Shown piece after piece: positions 20,127-29,802 of a stretch of DNA of 64,000 nucleotides. Origin of the DNA: Saprospiraceae bacterium. GTDB taxonomy: Bacteria; Bacteroidota; Bacteroidia; Chitinophagales; Saprospiraceae. The position numbers and the translations under genes were made by a program. The stretch is taken from NCBI GenBank assembly GCA_016714985.1, contig JADKBS010000021.1:62001-126000 (forward strand). Reading direction: 5' to 3'. Positions within the stretch are counted from its first letter, which is position 1. Each line of letters starts with the position of its first letter. A model generated the notes under the pieces. It searched no databases and was not told the DNA's origin. It saw only the letters and a list, made by a program, of their open reading frames with translations.

Positions 20127-20995
20127 CTACCCCTTCCTAATCAGCACCACCGCCGTCAAAATTCCCACGATGGCAAGCACATGACCCCACCCGAACTGCT
20201 CCCCATCGAGCAGGCCCCAGCCCACTGCAACGATGGGCATGGTGTAGGTGGTGGAACTGGCGAAAATGGCAGAAGTCTCCTTAATGAGTTTGTAAAAAGC
20301 ACCTGCGCCAAGGCCGTGCTCATGATGCCCAAGCCAATGAGGGCTGCCAACGGCAGCATGTTTTCACGAGAGAAGTCGTAGTGCTCGTGCCGGGGCAAAA
20401 ACACGAACAAAAAAGACAGCAAGCCGCCCAAGGACACCGATACCGTTGAAATGGCAAATGAAGGTACCTCGCTCAAATGGTTCTTCACGAGGTTGATGTT
20501 CAGGCCATAGCAAACGGTGGCTATGACAATTAAACCCGCATAAGGATTCAGCGTGAGCGCCGAATCGGAACGCTCAATGACCAGCAGCACCGCACTGGCC
20601 AAGCCTAAGAACAAGCCAATAAGCTGCTTGGGTTTGTGACTTGATTTGTACAAAAAAAAGGAGAAAACCAAGGTAAAAATGGGCGTCAGCGCATTCAAGA
20701 TGCCCGCCACGGCACTCTGCACATGCTGTTGCGCCAAGCAAAACAAAAACGCCGGAATGAACATGCCCACAAAAGTGATGAGCACCATGAACGGCCAACG
20801 GTCCTTGGGCACCTTGTTTAATTGGAAAATGCCGGGCACCAAGAACACTGCCCCAGCCGCCATCAACCGAATGCTCGCCGCCTCCACGAAGCCGAAGCCC
20901 ATCAAGCCTTTTTTGATGAGGATGAAACTGCTGCCCCAAATCAGGGAGAGTACGGCAAGGATGAGCCACTTGCTTAGGCTTGCGTTTTTTGTCAT
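20127..20995 (-). CDS. EamA/DMT-family transporter (one frameshift)
   Basis: A ten-helix drug/metabolite transporter of the inner membrane, with two EamA repeats. The first begins LILAVLSLIWGSSFILIKKGL, and the second includes AGLIVIATVCYGLNINLVKN. Near 20294-20298 the minus strand reads CTTTTTACA. Adding one T gives VLFYKLIKETSAIFASSTTY, the normal last-helix motif, and the frame then continues through MPIVAVGWGLLDGE and AIVGILTAVVLIRKG to TAG at 20127. As sequenced, the frame instead runs into a nonsense tail. The repaired protein is ~289 residues, the usual family length. The substrate cannot be told from sequence. A word-built inverted repeat lies directly upstream (21005-21113). Confidence 0.85.
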
Positions 20996-21004
20996 TGGTT
21001 GTTG

Positions 21005-21113
21005 AAAGTAAGTAGAAATTGGAAATTAATTGAAATAAAGAAATTGAAATAACGCATTGAAAATCAATGCAATGAATCTAAATTTCCTAATTTCTTAATA
21101 TCAACTAATTTCA
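21005..21113 (-). repeat. Word-built inverted repeat upstream of the EamA gene
   Basis: GAAATT/AATTGAAAT words on one side and AATTTC/TAATTTC words on the other surround a perfect 7-bp stem at the centre (GCATTGA-AAA-TCAATGC, 21053-21069). It starts ~10 bp upstream of the EamA ATG on the minus strand. Confidence 0.7.
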
Positions 21114-21189
21114 GCGAAGTACTTAAAAAGCGGTGTTTTGAAAACAAAAAGAAGGTGTTTTGAAATTGAATTTCGGCTTGAGCAAATCA

Positions 21190-21275
21190 GCAGTCGTCTT
21201 CGAGAGGAGGGGTTATCAAACCCCGTTGTTCTGGAACGCCGGGGTTTGATAACCCCTCCTCTCGAAGACGACTGC
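21190..21275. repeat. Perfect 35-bp inverted repeat
   Basis: Arms 21190-21224 and 21241-21275 are identical reverse complements over all 35 bp, with a 16-nt loop. The arms are not built from short words and contain GGGGTTATCAAACCCC, itself nearly palindromic. No T-run follows on either side, so it is not a standard terminator. The rest of 21114-21366 contains only a spurious ORF whose middle is this palindrome, and a short GTGTTTTGAAA direct repeat at 21131 and 21153. Confidence 0.95.
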
Positions 21276-21366
21276 CATGAACTTAAAAAGCGTTCATCTA
21301 TCAAAAGCATATCCAGCTCCGATTTCGGCGGCGAGGAATATGCCACTATTGTCTGCATCTTTAAGA

Positions 21367-22017
21367 TTAACCTCGCTTAAAGTTCATCACGTAATCCGGC
21401 ACGGGTATGCCCTTCACGCCCGTCTCGTCTGTCTCTGGCGCTTGGGGCACTTGCTTCAGCGGCAGCACGCCGGCCCATACTTCAAGCCCCATGTCCTCCG
21501 CATCGTCGCCGACGCCATGCGCCCGGAACTTGACCGACGATTCCTCCATCTGCACGGCAATGAACAGGGTCTTTTTCATGTCGCTCTTGCTGGGCTGCCG
21601 GGCGTCAGCCCAGCGGCCGGGGATGACGTGTTCCGTGAACCGCTCCGCCGCTAGCCAGCGCTCTTCGTCGCTCTCCACCAAGCGGGTTTTGCCGAAGGCA
21701 ACCACCGAGCGGTAATTCATCGAATGGTTGAAAACGGAGCGGGCCAGCACCAGCCCGTCCAAGTGCGTGACGGCCACGCAAACCGGGATGCCCTTGGCCA
21801 TTTCCATGAAAAAATGACTGCCCACCGAGCCGTGGAGGTACAGCGTTTCGTCCACCCGGCAATAGCCCGTGGGGATGATAAACGGCTGGTTGTCAATGGT
21901 AAAGGAAACATGGCAGACCAGCCCCTCGTCAAGGATGGCGTTGCGGGCGGCAGGATCGAAGTCGTAGCGCTTCGGGTAATAGCGGCTGCCTTGGGTGCGG
22001 GAAGACGTTTTTTTCAT
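21367..22017 (-). CDS. Pyridoxamine 5'-phosphate oxidase-family (FMN split-barrel) protein
   Basis: A 216-residue cytosolic protein of the Pyridox_ox_2 / NimA-like family. Recognisable parts are the N-terminal strand-helix (FDPAARNAILDEGLVCHVSF), the FMN-binding core (IIPTGYCRVDETLYLHGSVG), the segment VCVAVTHLDGLVLARS followed by FNHSMNYRSVVAFGKTR, and the C-terminal MEESSVKFRAHGVGDDAEDM. Relatives bind FMN or heme and include nitroimidazole reductases, but most have no assigned substrate. A single-armed ATCCGCA word repeat sits directly upstream of the ATG, the same vocabulary as the clpB leader. Confidence 0.85.
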   Translation of the reverse strand: MKKTSSRTQGSRYYPKRYDFDPAARNAILDEGLVCHVSFTIDNQPFIIPTGYCRVDETLYLHGSVGSHFFMEMAKGIPVCVAVTHLDGLVLARSVFNHSMNYRSVVAFGKTRLVESDEERWLAAERFTEHVIPGRWADARQPSKSDMKKTLFIAVQMEESSVKFRAHGVGDDAEDMGLEVWAGVLPLKQVPQAPETDETGVKGIPVPDYVMNFKRG

Positions 22018-22048
22018 TGCGGAATTCGGATTGCGGATTGCGGATTGG
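22018..22048 (-). repeat. ATCCGCA word repeat abutting a start codon
   Basis: On the minus strand, CAATCCGCAATCCGCAATCC and AATTCCGCA lead directly into the ATG at 22017. The words match those of the clpB leader (7638-7819). No second arm was found. Confidence 0.7.
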
Positions 22049-22236
22049 AGGCACAGGAAAGCATTTATGCCCTACCCTGATTTAAGAAATTTAATGCCTT
22101 TTAATTAATAAAAAACGCCAATACAAAGCTTCTCATGCCAAGCGATAAGCCCATTCCATCGAAGTTGGAAAAGCATAAAAAATCATAAAACAGTTGCGTC
22201 TTTCAGTGTCAAAAAAAGTAATCAAATCCCCAATTT

Positions 22237-22758
22237 TCATTGAAGAAGCGGCAGATACCGCTCATTAATTACCCCAAAATGATGACGCTGATGGCCCACT
22301 AAAATGTATCCAACAGCCAACGCTGGCAGTTCGAACTTGAACATGATACCCGTCCGGCGCAGGGCTGCCTCATCGAAGGTGCTGAAAAGGGCGATGCTAC
22401 ATTGGCGCACGAGGCGGAGTTCCGCAATCACTTCTTCCAAAGAGCGGGAATTTGCGCCAGCGTTGAGCGCATAGATATTCTCGTCGAAGCCGGGCAAGGT
22501 TGGGGTATCGCCACGGCCCACGCTCAAGGCACGGTAGCAGAAAACCCGCTCACAGTCGGTGATGTGCTGGATGATGTCCCGCACGGTCCATTTGCCGGGG
22601 GCATAGACTTGGTCGCCGAGGCGGTGCAGGGCGTCCATGTTAAGCGCATCCAGCTCGGCGAGGCTCTGCTGGAGGGCCAGGTCAAGTTCGATGTCTTCCA
22701 CCTTGTTGATATAGGTGTCGAAATAAGAAGGATTGCGAGGTATGTCGGATTTTTTCAT
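22237..22758 (-). CDS. DinB-superfamily protein
   Basis: A 173-residue four-helix-bundle protein of the DinB/YfiT-like superfamily. The start at 22758 (MKKSDIPRNPSYF) is chosen because the longer frame from 22785 overlaps a perfect -7 box. Signatures are WTVRDIIQHITDCERVFCYR, with the first metal-binding His, and the C-terminal VGHQRHHFGVINERYL, with the paired His residues. Members bind divalent metal, and some are thiol transferases (bacillithiol or mycothiol dependent); many are uncharacterised. It stands alone with its own promoter. Confidence 0.85.
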   Translation of the reverse strand: MKKSDIPRNPSYFDTYINKVEDIELDLALQQSLAELDALNMDALHRLGDQVYAPGKWTVRDIIQHITDCERVFCYRALSVGRGDTPTLPGFDENIYALNAGANSRSLEEVIAELRLVRQCSIALFSTFDEAALRRTGIMFKFELPALAVGYILVGHQRHHFGVINERYLPLLQ

Positions 22759-22782
22759 CGTGTAATAGGTTAGTTTATTTTG

Positions 22783-22790
22783 CAAAAATA
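22783..22790 (-). promoter_or_regulatory. Candidate -7 box (TATTTTTG) for the DinB gene
   Basis: An exact TAnnTTTG match on the minus strand, 25 bp before the ATG at 22758. It decides against the upstream in-frame ATG at 22785. Confidence 0.5.
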
Positions 22791-22844
22791 GCAGGATGGC
22801 GGACTATTGAAAGCGTCCGGTTTTTTAAAACTTGGTAGTCCGAT

Positions 22845-23609
22845 TCACCGCACGGGCGAATAATCCGTTGGCCACATATAAATGGATTCGATGGAACTCG
22901 TGAGCGAACCGCCGCCCTTCACCTCCGAAGCCTTACGGGTGGCAATCCAGTCCGGGTCGTTCCTGAATTTATCGAAAGACGCCTTCGCTGCAGCGGGCGA
23001 GGCATGGGTCAGGAAATAATAGAGCGTATTGTCCGCTCCTTGGTCGGCGTCGGTGGGCGTCCAATAGATTTTATTGACCATGCCATAGCGGGCGAAGCGG
23101 TGGACGGTGAACGTCCTGAACCGTTCGAGCAAGTGGGTTAGGTTGTTGGGGGTGCAGTGATAAATCCGCAGCTCCCACATTCCACTGTTCAGGCTGGATT
23201 CAAAATTATTGGTGGAAAAGTCGGTTGTTTTCAGGAAAATGCTCTCGATACCTGCTATGATGTCGTTGCCGTTGGGCTCGCTTGCCTTCCAGACCCGCTG
23301 CCAGGTCGTGTCGGCAATGAAGGCTGCCCAAGAAGCCTTTGCCGCTTCCCGGCTTTTGTGCGAAAGCACATAGTAGAGCTTTTCGTCGGGGTTGTCGAGC
23401 GGCGTCCAATAGGCCACGTTGGTCATGCCGTGCTTCTCGAACAGCTTCATGGTATGGTCCCTGAAGCGGCGGTTGAGGTCGTTGAGCTTGCCGGGATGGC
23501 AGTCGTAGATGCGGAGTTCATAGACCCGATCATCCCCATTCTGGCCAAAGGCCAGGCTGGTGAAAAACAAGGCTATAATGAACGTCAATGTGGTGGTGCT
23601 GAATTTCAT
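22845..23609 (-). CDS. Secreted NIPSNAP-family protein with two domains
   Basis: A 254-residue protein. A signal peptide (MKFSTTTLTFIIALFFTSLAFGQ) supports the start at 23609 over 23627. Two ferredoxin-like NIPSNAP domains follow: VYELRIYDCHPGKLNDLNRR (~32-125) and MWELRIYHCTPNNLTHLLER (~145-245), each ending in a W..R.ASE segment (VWKASEPNG, ATRKASEVKG). NIPSNAP domains are dimeric alpha-beta barrels; bacterial members have no established reaction. The signal peptide places it in the periplasm. Confidence 0.85.
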   Translation of the reverse strand: MKFSTTTLTFIIALFFTSLAFGQNGDDRVYELRIYDCHPGKLNDLNRRFRDHTMKLFEKHGMTNVAYWTPLDNPDEKLYYVLSHKSREAAKASWAAFIADTTWQRVWKASEPNGNDIIAGIESIFLKTTDFSTNNFESSLNSGMWELRIYHCTPNNLTHLLERFRTFTVHRFARYGMVNKIYWTPTDADQGADNTLYYFLTHASPAAAKASFDKFRNDPDWIATRKASEVKGGGSLTSSIESIYMWPTDYSPVR

Positions 23610-23624
23610 GTTTTGCTTTTTTGG

Positions 23625-23632
23625 CAAATGTA
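23625..23632 (-). promoter_or_regulatory. Candidate -7 box (TACATTTG) for the NIPSNAP gene
   Basis: An exact TAnnTTTG match on the minus strand, 16 bp before the ATG at 23609. The upstream in-frame ATG at 23627 would overlap it. Confidence 0.45.
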
Positions 23633-23733
23633 GCTTGAATATTGCCGAAGCACAGCATTGTTTTTAATGGCTAAATATTATTTTTTGCAACACCATATAT
23701 AGCTCAGGTTGCAAATTTTGCTTTCAATTCATG

Positions 23734-26700
23734 TCATGGCAATTGGGCAAGGATTCTAAACCCAATATCATAGTTCGTATTGCCAGCATATTTTAGCGCA
23801 TTGTAGAACATGAGCTTACTTATATCGTTGCCGACGCCTATGGTTATGATTTTTCCATCCATATTGGTATCTGAACGATTGTAGCCCCTCACCATATAAT
23901 TATTGTTTTGATTGGTGTTATCTGGCCATTGAATTACATCAGATTTCACGGTATTCATATCCGAATCGCCGCCCCAGAATTGGACAATACCATCTTGGTT
24001 GGCATCACCACCCCACATCACTTTTGTGTTGCCAACTGTTTTTTGAGCATTGCTCCCATAAGTGGTCGCAGAAATTGAAGTAAAATCGAATGTGGAAGAA
24101 TTGATAAAATTCCTGGTGACTGGTACCGGGTTAGCGGACATAACACTAAGGTGGTTGCGGTGTCGAACCAAGACATGATAGCTGCCCTCCTCGATATAGA
24201 ACGGCACGGGATGAATGCCTTCCACGTCAACGATGTCGCCATCCCGCTGCAAAAATGCAGGCCTACCTCCCACGGTTTGGGTTGGGTCGGCAGCGTCCCT
24301 CAGTTCTAGGAACACCCAGTCAACAATGGCATCTGGCCCATCGGCAACCAACGCATCAGGAGGAGTCAGCTTCACCGCAGCGTTCACTAGCGGATATTTC
24401 AACGAGCCATCTGGCAGCACTTCATTAGTATAAGGTTCTTCCAATGGCAAAAGGCCCGTGGTTCTGAGGCTATCGTGCATCAAAGAGCTGCTGGCATCGA
24501 AAGGCCCCTGTAGGAAAACCTTTGCTGTAACGTACACAAAAGGCTGCGGGTCGAGGAAGTCTGGGACGCCATTGTAGTTGGCGTCGTCGTTGAACAAATC
24601 GCCGTCCCTGTTGGTGTCTTCCTCCTCGTTTAGCCATCCATCAAAATCGTAGTCTGCTATTGAAGTGCCCACGGGGTCATCGGCCCCGATGGTGGCAATG
24701 AGGGTGTCTCTTAGCTCGCCGTCATAGTCGGTTGGAACGCTGAAATAGATATTCCCCTTTCCTCGCAATAAGGAATTTTCTCCGATATGCAGGTCGGTCT
24801 CGGAAAGGTAGTCTGGCAGCAACGACACGGCACCGTATTCATGGCCACCTGATTTCGAAGGAATCTCATCAGTGGTAAATGCGATGTTCCCATCATAAGC
24901 TATCAAGCCTGTACCGAGTAAGTTATAGTAATTGTTGTTGCCACCTTGATAATTAGCATTATTTACAATAACTATTTCATTATAGAATGGACTTCCGCCA
25001 ACAAAATTGTTATTGTACATATTCAAGAAACCGTTGGAGGATTGCGTATCGCCTGAAAAATTTAATCTAAAGCATAAATCTTCCGTCATATTGAACGAAT
25101 TGTTGACAAATTCAAACCTGCCTCTTGCATTCACGATATGAACTGTGCCCCGCTTCGTGAAAAAATTATTGGTGAAAGTATATTCACATGGATGACAAGC
25201 AAAATAGCTACTTGCTGGACTATAGAAAATAGAATATTCCGCATCATGGAAATGGCTTGCATTAACGCTGATATTCAAGCCGTTGCTCATATTCTTCGCA
25301 TTGTCCATCCTTATCGGATATTGCATGGACATAAATCGGCATCCATCAACCGTAATGTTTACGCTCCCTATTTCATCAATTAGCCTAATACCATTGGTAC
25401 TGATGTTTTCAAATGAACAGTTGCGGAAATAAAAATCACCTTCCACATAATCGAATGGAATAAAATATCCCATCCCAGATAGGGTAATCGCATTATCAAA
25501 ACCTGAAAAATAACAACTATCAATGGCCACATATTTGGCACCGGGCTTAATGTCTATACCAGCATCATATAGACTTTGGTCTTGATTGCCCAAAAAAGCA
25601 CATTTTTTAAACGTTATATCATCGGAGCGGTCAATCAAAAGCCCTCCTTCCTCATAACTGTAATAGTCCTCTGGAAGGATGGTAAGGTTATAAAAGTGAA
25701 TATGCTTTGATCCACTGATTTTGCGAATGTAAAGTTTTGCGCTACTTTGATTGCCATCCAAACTGGTGTAAGTAACGTCAAAATCGGATTGATTAACCAA
25801 GTTCAAGGGTGAGTTATACGTACCGGGAGCCATTAAAAGCGTCATGTCCCCAACGACTCCTCCTTTTTGGATGCTCTCTTGGAGTTTCAAAATATCAGGA
25901 ATATCGAAGCCTGTGCCGCCGATTTTGTAAGTCCCCGCCATGCCAATGGGGTATTCTTTTGACTGCGTGTTGTTCGACATAAAAACATCGGATTGGCTGG
26001 CAGGCAGGTTGGCCTTGGCCACCAAGTTTAACAAAAGCCCCCTTGGTATCACCAGCGGGGTACTAAAAGTGTAAATAAGCGTATCATAAGGCTGAAGTAC
26101 GCCCGTCCATTGCTCGGTCACCTCCGGCTTGTAGTCAATTTTATAAGAAAAATTAATGGTGCTCAATACTGTGGGGCGTTGGTTGATAACCTTGTAGGTT
26201 ATCTGATTACTGCCTACAACCAACTTGCTGGTCAATATCGTTTCGAGGTTGAGGTCGTATGACAATACTGTATTACCATATTCGTAAGCCCCCACATCCA
26301 CAAAATCAGTCGGCCTTGGGTTCCCCTCCAAATCATGGGGGACTTCTGGTAGCGCAGGCACGGCGTTTAGCAACAGCGGCGAGGTTTCGTTGATGTGAAG
26401 GTCGGTAAGACCAAGGTAGTTGATGTCGGCATGGAAGGAACTTTGGTCGTAGCCGGAAAAGTTTTGGTATTCGGAAAAACCAACCTGCACGTAATTATTT
26501 ATATTGTACATGTAATTCTTGCCATTGTACGCATTGTGCTCCATGACCAAATTGGTGTTTTGGTGTAGGTTGAGCACCCGATTGGAGCCGGGGTCGTTGT
26601 TGGTCTTGAAGGCATTGTTTTTCACCGTGACGTTTTGGCTGCCGAAAACTGCCAAGGCACCACCTCGGATATCAGTGCTCAGTGGGGCATACTTGTCATA

Positions 26701-29220
26701 ATAAACAGAATTATGGTAAACTTTGGTATTGTGGCACGTTTGCAGCAATATGCCGTGACCATAGCCGCCCAAATCCCCACCTAAAGCATTGTTTGCTATC
26801 ATATCATAGCCCCCTGTTGAAACGCCTGTGCAATTGGTCAAGTGGAAGCCAAATACGTTTTTGGAAGATTTGTTGGAAACGATATGGAACCCAGTCACTT
26901 GCGAAATACTAAGCGGTTGCCCACTATCGAAAATATTGTCTTTAAATTTAAGATAGGAACCATTTTCCAATACGAACACTGCGTGCTGTAGGTTGTGTTC
27001 GACAAATTCGATGGTATCCACATTGGTAAGGTCAAACCTGAACCTTGACCACTCGTTCTTCCTTATGTGAACTTTCTTGCAGTTGTAAATATCCAATGAG
27101 AATAGTGCCTGGACGGGCAAGTTGATGGTCGGAACGCCATTGGTTATTGTGTTTTCCACAAATTGCAGGTTCGATGAATTATAGGCCAGAATGGGCCTGA
27201 AGGCATGGTCTTGGGCAGTAGGCGATATCAGGTCATCGAAATAGCAATTTTGCACCAAAACCTGATTGGAAGCATTAATTCTCAAGGCTGCAATAGTGTC
27301 AGGAGATGGGACGTGCGTACCATACATGCTACAATTTTGGATGCTGACGCCATTGCTCTGCACTATACTCAAGCTCTGCCCATGATGGTAATACGCATCG
27401 AAACTCAAATTCTTAAACGTCAGGTCTTTGAGCTTTGTAACGCTTGCCCCCCAATTGAGAATGGTATTGCCCTGGTTCCCGCTGGCCGACTCCACCACCA
27501 AAGCATGGCCGTTGGTAGGTATATCGTTGAGTATCATGCGAGCAGCAAAGGGGCCTTCGTTCACCTTGATGGTCACGTCCCCCAGATACCCACATTGGAT
27601 GCGGTTGTTGAAATCAGTCATCGTCTCAAAACTGGCTCCAGCCCCGCCAAGGGTATAACTGCCGCCTTGCAACGGCGCATACAGCACTATTAGGCTATCT
27701 TTGAAGGTAAATGCTGAATGCCCCAACCCGTTAGTAGCAGTAAATGTGACCGAATAATGGCCGGGGTTAGCATAGGTGTGCGTTGGGTTTTCTTCGGTAG
27801 ATAGTGCCCCATCCCCAAAATCCCAAACCCAAGAAACCGTCGGCTCGCCAATGGACTGGTTGGTGAACTGATACAAGTTGCCGGGTGTGCAATAGCTCTG
27901 CGTAGTAGCTGTGAATTCGGGCGAAAAATTGGGCCTCCCCCTGAAGACGCCAATCCAGCCACTATTGCTACCGCCAGACCCCGGGCTGTCATAAGTGCCA
28001 CTTCCCAACAGAAAATCGCCAAAGCCGTCGCCGTTCATATCCTTTGAATACCTGAGGTTGACTTGGTTATTGGCCACCATCGTAAACTGGTAGTAAGGCG
28101 TGCTGTTCACCCCCATCGAACTACCCCTTAAAACATAGAGTTTGTCCGTATCCGTATAGGCCAAATCGTCAAAGCCGTCATTGTCATAATCACCTATCCC
28201 CTCCACGTTGGTACCAAAGTCATACGATGCGGTGTTCAAAGGGTGAATCTCTGTTTCACCAGGGCTTTGCCCACCATAATAAACAGTGATAATTCCTTTC
28301 GGCCCTACCGAACTGTAATAACTAGGTGAGGAAACAAAAAAATCATCGTTGCCGTCGCCGTTCAAATCACCCGCTGGGCCAAATGCTTGCCCAAAACCTT
28401 CGGAAGCATTGCCGGAGGCCATGTAATAAATAGCGTCGGTCAGTAGTCCGTCGGCGCTGCCACGATATACCATGAAATCAATGCTCTCAAAAACCGTGGA
28501 GTGGACGGACATGATAATGTCGCCGAAGCCGTCCCCGTCAAAATCCCCAATATGGCTGACCGATTTGCCAACCTGAATGCCACCAAAGCCCATCACAATG
28601 GAGTCGTAATTCATCAAGTCCAAGCCCGTGGCGTTGCCATAAAAGCAATAAACACGGCCTTTGTTGAATGCATTTTGAGCATTAGGCGCACTGATGACGA
28701 GGTCATCAAACCCATCGTTGTTGAGGTCGCCGCCGCCATCGAAGCTGGTGCCAAAACCGCCTTGCGCCGCAAAATTGGTGAAGCTGGCGCTGATGGCTGT
28801 GGGCGTGGGCGCTTGACCGTAGGTGATTTCAATTTTCCCCTTGTTGCTGGAAGCACTCGGCGTAGAGAACAGCAAATCGTCGAAATTGTCGCCGTTATAG
28901 TCGCCGATGCGGCCTTTTAAGGTGTAGTTGCTCAAGTTGGAAGCACTCCAAAGCGACGGGCTGGAGACGAAGGTACCATCGGGTGCGCCTGCTTTCATCC
29001 TAAACTTATAGACGCCACCAGTGAAGCGTTCATAGCTCAAAAGGTCATAATAACCATCGCCATTGAAGTCCAGTGTCCTGAACTCGCTGTCTCCGAGAGA
29101 GGCATTGATATTGCCGCCCGTCAGCTCCAAAGATGGGCCGATGGTGATTTGAGCGTAGGAAATTGACCAAAATGAGAGGAGGAAGGCCAGTGTTTGTGCA
29201 GTTCTTGTACAACTATTCAT
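23734..29220 (-). CDS. FG-GAP/PKD/beta-helix giant secreted protein with C-terminal calcium loops
   Basis: An 1828-residue exported protein. The start is set at 29220, where a signal peptide begins (MNSCTRTAQTLAFLLSFWS, ending SYAQ). Residues ~30-430 form an integrin-alpha-like FG-GAP propeller (GDYNGDNFDD, GDLNNDGFDD, GDFDGDGFGD, GDLNGDGNDD, GDYDNDGFDD, KDMNGDGFGD). A PKD domain follows (~450-540; WVWDFGDGALSTEENPTHTY), then two long right-handed parallel beta-helix regions (~560-1000 and ~1110-1490) with many N-ladders. The last ~100 residues contain paired EF-hand/dockerin-like loops (DANQDGIVQF, DTNMDGKIIT). No standard T9SS type A domain ends the protein, which stops at IGFRILAQLP. It is probably a large surface or released carbohydrate-binding or adhesive protein. 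Confidence 0.85.
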   Translation of the reverse strand: MNSCTRTAQTLAFLLSFWSISYAQITIGPSLELTGGNINASLGDSEFRTLDFNGDGYYDLLSYERFTGGVYKFRMKAGAPDGTFVSSPSLWSASNLSNYTLKGRIGDYNGDNFDDLLFSTPSASSNKGKIEITYGQAPTPTAISASFTNFAAQGGFGTSFDGGGDLNNDGFDDLVISAPNAQNAFNKGRVYCFYGNATGLDLMNYDSIVMGFGGIQVGKSVSHIGDFDGDGFGDIIMSVHSTVFESIDFMVYRGSADGLLTDAIYYMASGNASEGFGQAFGPAGDLNGDGNDDFFVSSPSYYSSVGPKGIITVYYGGQSPGETEIHPLNTASYDFGTNVEGIGDYDNDGFDDLAYTDTDKLYVLRGSSMGVNSTPYYQFTMVANNQVNLRYSKDMNGDGFGDFLLGSGTYDSPGSGGSNSGWIGVFRGRPNFSPEFTATTQSYCTPGNLYQFTNQSIGEPTVSWVWDFGDGALSTEENPTHTYANPGHYSVTFTATNGLGHSAFTFKDSLIVLYAPLQGGSYTLGGAGASFETMTDFNNRIQCGYLGDVTIKVNEGPFAARMILNDIPTNGHALVVESASGNQGNTILNWGASVTKLKDLTFKNLSFDAYYHHGQSLSIVQSNGVSIQNCSMYGTHVPSPDTIAALRINASNQVLVQNCYFDDLISPTAQDHAFRPILAYNSSNLQFVENTITNGVPTINLPVQALFSLDIYNCKKVHIRKNEWSRFRFDLTNVDTIEFVEHNLQHAVFVLENGSYLKFKDNIFDSGQPLSISQVTGFHIVSNKSSKNVFGFHLTNCTGVSTGGYDMIANNALGGDLGGYGHGILLQTCHNTKVYHNSVYYDKYAPLSTDIRGGALAVFGSQNVTVKNNAFKTNNDPGSNRVLNLHQNTNLVMEHNAYNGKNYMYNINNYVQVGFSEYQNFSGYDQSSFHADINYLGLTDLHINETSPLLLNAVPALPEVPHDLEGNPRPTDFVDVGAYEYGNTVLSYDLNLETILTSKLVVGSNQITYKVINQRPTVLSTINFSYKIDYKPEVTEQWTGVLQPYDTLIYTFSTPLVIPRGLLLNLVAKANLPASQSDVFMSNNTQSKEYPIGMAGTYKIGGTGFDIPDILKLQESIQKGGVVGDMTLLMAPGTYNSPLNLVNQSDFDVTYTSLDGNQSSAKLYIRKISGSKHIHFYNLTILPEDYYSYEEGGLLIDRSDDITFKKCAFLGNQDQSLYDAGIDIKPGAKYVAIDSCYFSGFDNAITLSGMGYFIPFDYVEGDFYFRNCSFENISTNGIRLIDEIGSVNITVDGCRFMSMQYPIRMDNAKNMSNGLNISVNASHFHDAEYSIFYSPASSYFACHPCEYTFTNNFFTKRGTVHIVNARGRFEFVNNSFNMTEDLCFRLNFSGDTQSSNGFLNMYNNNFVGGSPFYNEIVIVNNANYQGGNNNYYNLLGTGLIAYDGNIAFTTDEIPSKSGGHEYGAVSLLPDYLSETDLHIGENSLLRGKGNIYFSVPTDYDGELRDTLIATIGADDPVGTSIADYDFDGWLNEEEDTNRDGDLFNDDANYNGVPDFLDPQPFVYVTAKVFLQGPFDASSSLMHDSLRTTGLLPLEEPYTNEVLPDGSLKYPLVNAAVKLTPPDALVADGPDAIVDWVFLELRDAADPTQTVGGRPAFLQRDGDIVDVEGIHPVPFYIEEGSYHVLVRHRNHLSVMSANPVPVTRNFINSSTFDFTSISATTYGSNAQKTVGNTKVMWGGDANQDGIVQFWGGDSDMNTVKSDVIQWPDNTNQNNNYMVRGYNRSDTNMDGKIITIGVGNDISKLMFYNALKYAGNTNYDIGFRILAQLP

Positions 29221-29304
29221 AGGGAAAGTGTGACAGGGGCGGCGTAAACTGTGCAAGATTTGTACCACCTTGAAACATGCACACTCAACCATCACAACAT
29301 TGGC

Positions 29305-29802
29305 TCACCGCCTTACTGCATAAAACAGCTCATCCAAAAACTCCCCATGCTTGAACAGCGTCTTCTCAAACCTCGCCTCGAACTGGAAGCCCGCCTTTTC
29401 GAGCACCCGTTGCGAAGCAATATTCGTCTCGAAGGGCCGGGCGAACACCCTCGATATGTCATAGTTTTCAAAAGCAAAATCCACCATTTGGCGAACGGCA
29501 CGGGTCACGATGCCTTGCCCCCAGAACGGCTCTGCCAGCCAGTAACCCAACTCGGCATTCTTGCATTGGATATCGCCCTGCGGGTGGATGCCGATGCCGC
29601 CGACTGCCTCGCCGTCCACTTCGATGGCGAAGATGTGAATGGGGTCGTCCTTTGTTGCGAAAGCAATAAAGTTCCTACCGGACTCCTCGGTGTAGGGGTG
29701 CGGAAAGGCATTGGTCAAGTTCTTGGCGATATTGGGGTTGTCGGCGTACTTGACGAGACTGTGCAGGTCGGCCTCGTTCCAAGGCCTTAGGTTGAAATCC
29801 AT
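29305..29802 (-). CDS. GNAT-family N-acetyltransferase (RimJ/RimL-like)
   Basis: A 165-residue acetyltransferase. The start at 29802 (MDFNLRPWNEADLHSLVKYA) is the usual family start; the longer frame adds a non-conserved leader. GNAT motifs are IFAIEVDGEAVGGIGIHP, ELGYWLAEPFWGQGIVTRAV (acetyl-CoA-binding loop), and ASQRVLEKAGFQFEARFE. Relatives acetylate ribosomal protein N-termini or small amines with acetyl-CoA in the cytosol; the substrate here is unknown. Confidence 0.88.
   Translation of the reverse strand: MDFNLRPWNEADLHSLVKYADNPNIAKNLTNAFPHPYTEESGRNFIAFATKDDPIHIFAIEVDGEAVGGIGIHPQGDIQCKNAELGYWLAEPFWGQGIVTRAVRQMVDFAFENYDISRVFARPFETNIASQRVLEKAGFQFEARFEKTLFKHGEFLDELFYAVRR

Noticed and set aside
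21138..21380. 80-residue plus-strand ORF
   Set aside because: Its middle is the 35-bp palindrome and loop; no family features. It is better explained as a by-product of the inverted repeat.
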